From the NCBI RefSeq assembly GCF_011082085.1, contig NZ_CP041063.1, forward strand, positions 248,001-312,000: 64,000 nt of DNA, written 5' to 3'. Origin of the DNA: Bacillus sp. Cs-700 (GTDB lineage: Bacteria; Bacillota; Bacilli; Bacillales; Guptibacillaceae). The notes under the pieces were generated by a model. It had not been told where the DNA came from and searched no databases. It saw only the letters and a list, made by a program, of their open reading frames with translations. Below, in pieces: positions 59,949 to 64,000 of this stretch (positions are counted from its first letter, which is position 1; each line of letters begins with the position of its first letter). Both the position numbers and the translations under genes were made by a program.

Positions 59949-59976
59949 GCAGGAATACAAGCTTCTTACAAGGAAT
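59949..59976 (+). promoter_or_regulatory. SigH promoter of spoVS
   Basis: GCAGGAATA (59949-59957), a 12-bp spacer and AAGGAAT (59970-59976) match the SigH patterns RnAGGAWWW and RnnGAAT at every position. spoVS is known to be SigH-dependent in B. subtilis. The spoVS start codon is 46 bp downstream. Confidence 0.8.
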
Positions 59977-60021
59977 ATAGTCTAGAGTGGTAATGGATGA
60001 TCAAATTAAGGAGGGGCTATA

Positions 60022-60282
60022 ATGGATATATTAAAAGTTTCAGCAAAATCCAATCCTAATTCTGTAGCTGGTGCACTTGCGGGCGTCCTTCGGGAACGCG
60101 GAAATGCCGAGATTCAAGCGATTGGAGCAGGTGCACTAAATCAGGCTGTGAAGGCAGTAGCCATCGCAAGAGGGTTTGTAGCACCTAGTGGCGTTGACCT
60201 CATTTGTATCCCTGCTTTCACCGATATATTAATTGATGGTGAAGAGCGTACCGCAATTAAGCTTATTGTAGAGCCTCGCTAA
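60022..60282 (+). CDS. spoVS: stage V sporulation protein S
   Basis: An 86-aa Alba-like SpoVS protein, extremely conserved: ILKVSAKSNPNSVAGALAGV, IQAIGAGALNQAVKAVAIARG and the ending ERTAIKLIVEPR. It affects septation and spore-coat stages in sporulation. AAGGAGGGG precedes the ATG. It is a single gene between the SigH promoter and its terminator. Confidence 0.97.
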   Translation: MDILKVSAKSNPNSVAGALAGVLRERGNAEIQAIGAGALNQAVKAVAIARGFVAPSGVDLICIPAFTDILIDGEERTAIKLIVEPR

Positions 60283-60295
60283 ATAGTTCCGTCAG

Positions 60296-60328
60296 AAAAA
60301 CCTGTTTGTTTTTACAAACAGGTTTTTT
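60296..60328 (+). terminator. terminator after spoVS
   Basis: ACCTGTTTGT pairs with ACAAACAGGT around a 4-nt loop, with A-rich and T-rich flanks that extend the stem and end in a T run. Confidence 0.92.
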
Positions 60329-60370
60329 ATACTTTTATTTGAACCATAGGAAGCATGAAGGAGGATCATC

Positions 60371-61294
60371 ATGAATATAGTAGATGCACATTGTGACGTG
60401 CTATGTAAAATGTGGCTTAACCCGTCTCTCTCATTTGAGAATGGTCAAAGTCTTCATACGAATCTTGAACAAATGAGGAAAGCGGGAGCAAAGCTACAGC
60501 TCTTTGCGATTTACGTTCCAGAAAGCGTGCCAGATTCCGCTAAATTTGATTGTGCGCTAGAGATGGTAGATATTTTCCATGAGAAAATTGTAAAACCTTA
60601 TGATGACGTCGTAGCAGTCTATTCGAAAAAAGAAGCAGAACAGCTTCCTAAAGGGAAAATAGGTGTCATGCTAACACTAGAGGGTGTTGATGCGATTGGG
60701 CGAGAAGCAACAAGGTTAAAAACATTGATCAGACTAGGTGTGCGATCCGTTGGTTTAACATGGAACTATGGGAATGCAACGGCTGACGGGATCCTTGAAT
60801 CACGAGGCGCAGGATTAACCGATTTTGGTAGGAGTGTTGTTGATTTACATAACCAGCATCGGATTTGGACGGATGTTTCCCATCTTTCTGTACGGGCCTT
60901 CTGGGATGTCGTCGAACATGGACGCTATGTACTCGCAAGTCATTCCAATGCAAAAGCCATTTGTACGCACCCAAGGAACCTGGATAACCAGCAGTTAATG
61001 TCTTTAATCGAAAAGGATGCCTTAATCGGCGTTACTTTTGTACCAAAGTTTTTGCGTAATGACCGCAATGCTAGTGTTTCGGATATTATCCATCATATTG
61101 AACACATTTGTAGCCTCGGGGGTGCGGAAAATATAGGAATTGGCTCTGATTTTGATGGTATTGATCAAGTTCCGAGAGATCTAACGTGTTACAGCGACTA
61201 TCCTCGACTTATTGAGGAGCTACATCGCTATTACAATGACGACCAGGTAAAGGGCTTTTTAGGTGAAAATTTGATTGCTAGAATCCCTAGCTAA
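60371..61294 (+). CDS. membrane dipeptidase family (M19) protein
   Basis: A 307-aa zinc-dependent dipeptidase homologue (renal dipeptidase family). The metal motif HxD is in IVDAHCDVLCKM, the bridging glutamate is in LTLEGVDAIG, histidines are in VLASHSNAKAICTHPRNL, and the conserved aspartates are in IGIGSDFDGID. There is no signal peptide, so it is probably cytoplasmic. The substrate is not predictable; D-Ala- or L,D-dipeptide turnover is possible. It lies between spoVS and korA. AAGGAGG precedes the ATG. Confidence 0.9.
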   Translation: MNIVDAHCDVLCKMWLNPSLSFENGQSLHTNLEQMRKAGAKLQLFAIYVPESVPDSAKFDCALEMVDIFHEKIVKPYDDVVAVYSKKEAEQLPKGKIGVMLTLEGVDAIGREATRLKTLIRLGVRSVGLTWNYGNATADGILESRGAGLTDFGRSVVDLHNQHRIWTDVSHLSVRAFWDVVEHGRYVLASHSNAKAICTHPRNLDNQQLMSLIEKDALIGVTFVPKFLRNDRNASVSDIIHHIEHICSLGGAENIGIGSDFDGIDQVPRDLTCYSDYPRLIEELHRYYNDDQVKGFLGENLIARIPS

Positions 61295-61403
61295 GTAAGA
61301 ATTTAGGAATTGTCAGTTTTAAGAGCAGGGAATTATCATCCTATTTCGAACTAGTAATATAAGCAAGCGGTTTCAGGTACTAGATTAGAAAGGGTGGGAC
61401 GTT

Positions 61404-63155
61404 ATGATCGAACAACTTTCGTGGAAAGTTGGAGGACAGCAGGGTGAAGGAATAGACAGTACAGGAGAAATTTTTGCAATCGCATTAAATCGACTTGGCT
61501 ACTATTTATACGGTTACCGGCATTTCTCGTCCCGTATTAAAGGCGGGCATACGAATAATAAAATTCGCGTTAGCACGAAAGAAGTTCGAGCGGTTTCAGA
61601 TGACCTCGATATGCTGATTGCGTTTGATCAAGAAACGATCGACGTCAATGCGCATGAACTTCATAGCAGAGGAATCATTATAGCCGATGCCAAATTTAAA
61701 CCAGTAAAGCCTGATCATTGTCAGGCGACACTTGTTATCATCCCCTTTACTGAAATCGCGACTGAACTTGGCACTTCTTTAATGAAAAACATGGTAGCAA
61801 TCGGGGCTACGAGTGCTGCTCTTGGTATAGACACTGCGACGTATCAAGCTGTTGTAGAAGAAATTTTTGGCCGAAAAGGCGAAAAGGTCGTCAACAATAA
61901 CATGGAAGCTATTCAGCGTGGTGCCGATGCTTATCAAGCTTCGGCTGGGAAAAGTGTCCAAACACTTTCTCTTAAAAAAGCAGATGGGAAAAATCGCTTG
62001 TTCATGATTGGCAATGACGCGATTGCGTTAGGGGCCCTTGCAGGTGGAGCAAGGTTAATGGCAGCTTACCCAATCACCCCAGCATCAGAAATCATGGAAT
62101 ACTTAATTAAGAAGCTTCCGGAATTTGGTGGCACCGTTGTGCAAACAGAGGATGAAATCGCGGCGGCAACGATGGCCATAGGTTCAAACTATGCGGGGGT
62201 TAGAACGTTAACGGCATCGGCCGGACCGGGGTTATCGCTCATGATGGAAGCCATCGGGTTATCTGGTATTACCGAAACGCCGCTCGTCATTGTCGACACT
62301 CAGCGCGGTGGGCCAAGCACTGGACTTCCAACAAAGCAGGAGCAGTCAGATTTGCTGGCGATGATTTACGGCACGCATGGGGAGATTCCTAAGATTGTCA
62401 TTGCGCCGAGTACGGTTGAGGAAGCATTCTATGATGCGATTGAAGCGTTTAATCTCGCAGAGGAATATCAGTGTCCCGTTATTTTACTCTCAGATCTTCA
62501 ATTGTCTCTTGGCAAGCAATCCGTGGAGCCGCTTGATTACAATAAAATCAACATTCGAAGGGGTAAGCTGAACGATCAAGAAATCGCTGAAAGAGAAGAT
62601 AAGTCGTACTATAAACGTTTTGAAATTACGGATGATGGCGTTTCAAATCGTGTCATTCCAGGAACGAAAAATGGTATTTTTCACGTAACCGGTGTTGAGC
62701 ACGATGAAACAGGTAAACCGTCAGAAGTTCCGCAAAACCGAAAAGATCAGATGGAGAAAAGACTTCGTAAAATTCAAAACATCTCTTTTCAAAATCCAAT
62801 TTACACAGTAGCGCCGCATGAAGTGCCCGATTTGCTGCTAATTGGTTTTAACTCGACGAGAGGAAGTATCGAGGAAGTTATCCCGAGACTTGAAGCGGAT
62901 GGCTTAAAAGTCAATCATGCTCAAATTCGTCTTGTACATCCATTTCCAGCAGATGAGCTTAAGCCATTGTTACAAGCGGCGAAGAAAGTGATTGTGGTTG
63001 AACACAATGCAACGGGCCAGCTGGCAAGTCTCGTGAAAATGAACGCGGGCTACGGTGAAAAGATTGAAAGTATATTAAAATACGACGGCAATCCATTCTT
63101 ACCAGGTGATATCCATCAACAATGTAAGGAGATGTTCGCGAATGGCCACATTTAA
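61404..63155 (+). CDS. korA: 2-oxoacid:ferredoxin oxidoreductase, alpha subunit (gamma-alpha fusion)
   Basis: A 583-aa fused subunit of a 2-oxoacid (probably 2-oxoglutarate) ferredoxin oxidoreductase. The N-terminal gamma domain (about 1-185) starts SWKVGGQQGEGIDSTGEIF; the pyrimidine-binding alpha domain (from about 195) has AAYPITPASEIMEYL and TASAGPGLSLMMEAIGL; the C-terminal domain has LLIGFNSTRGSIEEVI and VVEHNATGQLASLV. It overlaps korB by 14 bp. Which 2-oxoacid is used cannot be told from sequence alone. Confidence 0.92.
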   Translation: MIEQLSWKVGGQQGEGIDSTGEIFAIALNRLGYYLYGYRHFSSRIKGGHTNNKIRVSTKEVRAVSDDLDMLIAFDQETIDVNAHELHSRGIIIADAKFKPVKPDHCQATLVIIPFTEIATELGTSLMKNMVAIGATSAALGIDTATYQAVVEEIFGRKGEKVVNNNMEAIQRGADAYQASAGKSVQTLSLKKADGKNRLFMIGNDAIALGALAGGARLMAAYPITPASEIMEYLIKKLPEFGGTVVQTEDEIAAATMAIGSNYAGVRTLTASAGPGLSLMMEAIGLSGITETPLVIVDTQRGGPSTGLPTKQEQSDLLAMIYGTHGEIPKIVIAPSTVEEAFYDAIEAFNLAEEYQCPVILLSDLQLSLGKQSVEPLDYNKINIRRGKLNDQEIAEREDKSYYKRFEITDDGVSNRVIPGTKNGIFHVTGVEHDETGKPSEVPQNRKDQMEKRLRKIQNISFQNPIYTVAPHEVPDLLLIGFNSTRGSIEEVIPRLEADGLKVNHAQIRLVHPFPADELKPLLQAAKKVIVVEHNATGQLASLVKMNAGYGEKIESILKYDGNPFLPGDIHQQCKEMFANGHI

Positions 63156-64000
63156 AGATTTTCGTAATCAGGTGAAGCCAAACTGGTGCCCTGGCTGTGG
63201 AGATTTCTCCGTACAAGCAGCCATTCAACGAGCGGCTGCGAATGTGGGACTAGAACCAGACGATCTTGCCGTCATTTCTGGAATTGGCTGCTCTGGTCGT
63301 ATTAGTGGCTACATCAATGCGTATGGTTTCCATGGGATTCATGGGCGCTCGCTACCAATTGCACAGGGCGTGAAAATGGCAAATCGCGATTTAACCGTGA
63401 TTGCGTCCGGGGGAGATGGCGATGGCTTTGCGATCGGAATGGGGCACACGATCCATGCGATGAGGCGAAATATAGACATCACGTATATCGTGATGGACAA
63501 TCAAATCTATGGTTTAACGAAAGGGCAGACCTCTCCAACGAGTGCAGAAGGGTTTAAAACGAAAAGTACGCCTTCTGGATCAATTGAATCTTCTCTTTCC
63601 ATCATGGAACTCGCGCTCTCTAGCGGCTGTGGTTTTGTAGCCCAAAGCTTTTCAACCGATTTAAAGGACCTCGTAGCGATCATTGAACAAGGAATTCAAC
63701 ATAAAGGCTTTTCATTGATTAACGTGTTTAGCCCGTGTGTGACGTTCAATAAAGTGAATACGTATGACTGGTTTAAACAAAACCTTATTAGTTTAAATGA
63801 TATTGAAGGCTATGATCCACACAATCGGATGATGGCGATGCAAACGTTAATGGAACACAATGGACTTGTGAAAGGATTAATTTACGAGAATCCAACACGT
63901 CCATCTTACCAAGAATCAGTTCGAGGCTATAGTTCTAGTGCGTTATCAAAACAAGACTTAAATCTTCCTGAAGAGAAATTTACAGAGTTAATGGCTGAAT
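63142..64000 (+). CDS. korB: 2-oxoacid:ferredoxin oxidoreductase, beta subunit (3'-truncated)
   Basis: The frame is open from the ATG at 63142 to the window end, giving 286 codons, so the C-terminus is missing. The thiamine-diphosphate subunit is recognised by the iron-sulfur cysteines in NWCPGCGDFS and GIGCSGR and by the TPP-binding run GGDGDGFAIGMGHTI with DNQIYGLTKGQTSP. It partners KorA, whose gene it overlaps. The cysteines expected for one 4Fe-4S cluster are there; no separate ferredoxin gene is seen in the window. Confidence 0.93.
   Translation, partial: MATFKDFRNQVKPNWCPGCGDFSVQAAIQRAAANVGLEPDDLAVISGIGCSGRISGYINAYGFHGIHGRSLPIAQGVKMANRDLTVIASGGDGDGFAIGMGHTIHAMRRNIDITYIVMDNQIYGLTKGQTSPTSAEGFKTKSTPSGSIESSLSIMELALSSGCGFVAQSFSTDLKDLVAIIEQGIQHKGFSLINVFSPCVTFNKVNTYDWFKQNLISLNDIEGYDPHNRMMAMQTLMEHNGLVKGLIYENPTRPSYQESVRGYSSSALSKQDLNLPEEKFTELMAE

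Noticed and set aside
61295-61403. Promoter for korA
   Set aside because: TTGTCA is present near 61311 but no acceptable -10 lies 16-18 bp downstream.
1-64000. Minus-strand genes, tRNA or rRNA genes, CRISPR arrays and insertion sequences
   Set aside because: All minus-strand open frames lie opposite well-identified + strand genes and lack ribosome sites and recognisable products; no cloverleaf, rRNA, spacer-repeat array or transposase was found.

Overview
The window is a 64 kb stretch of core chromosome from an endospore-forming member of the Bacillaceae. The support is strong synteny with the Bacillus subtilis topA-to-spoVS region, Gram-positive PolC, CodY, RNase Y and sporulation genes (spoVFA/spoVFB, spoIIIE, spoVS, ylxY). 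Species cannot be fixed from the sequence alone. Every convincing gene is on the + strand. There are no rRNA or tRNA genes, insertion sequences, prophage genes or CRISPR arrays.

Layout. (1) 1-6490: topA (5' truncated), trmFO, then the xerC-hslV-hslU-codY operon. (2) 6491-15690: rpsB, tsf, pyrH, frr, uppS, cdsA, dxr, rseP, proS (translation, UMP kinase, undecaprenyl/isoprenoid and phospholipid precursors, site-2 protease). (3) 15728-20017: polC. (4) 20018-29681: the rimP-nusA-ylxR-ylxQ-infB-ylxP-rbfA-truB-ribF transcription/translation operon, rpsO and pnp. (5) 29818-37382: ylxY, mlpA, ymxH, dipicolinate synthase spoVFA-spoVFB and asd-dapG-dapA. The last three make dihydrodipicolinate for lysine and peptidoglycan, and SpoVFA/B turn it into spore dipicolinic acid. 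(6) 37526-40956: tepA, ylzJ, spoIIIE. (7) 41272-46058: a BMP-type nucleoside ABC importer. (8) 46059-46544: a non-coding spacer with two tandem 120-bp structured repeats. (9) 46545-57080: ymfF, ymfH, ymfI, ymfJ, ymfK, rodZ, pgsA, cinA, a DEAD-box helicase and recA. (10) 57458-64000: rny, ymdB, spoVS, a membrane-dipeptidase homologue, korA and korB (3' truncated).

Differences from the familiar B. subtilis order, as I recall it: no flagellar/chemotaxis operon between codY and rpsB; no rnjB between dapA and tepA; no GntR regulator between spoIIIE and the importer; a DEAD-box helicase between cinA and recA; no pbpX between recA and rny; a dipeptidase plus korAB instead of tdh-kbl after spoVS. The most unusual non-coding item is the repeat pair at 46195-46435, whose two copies differ in sequence but keep nested helices by compensatory changes. 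Well-formed regulatory sites include a near-perfect SigH promoter for spoVS, a LexA box with a SigA promoter for recA, and a consensus promoter for rny. No clearly new multi-gene system was found.
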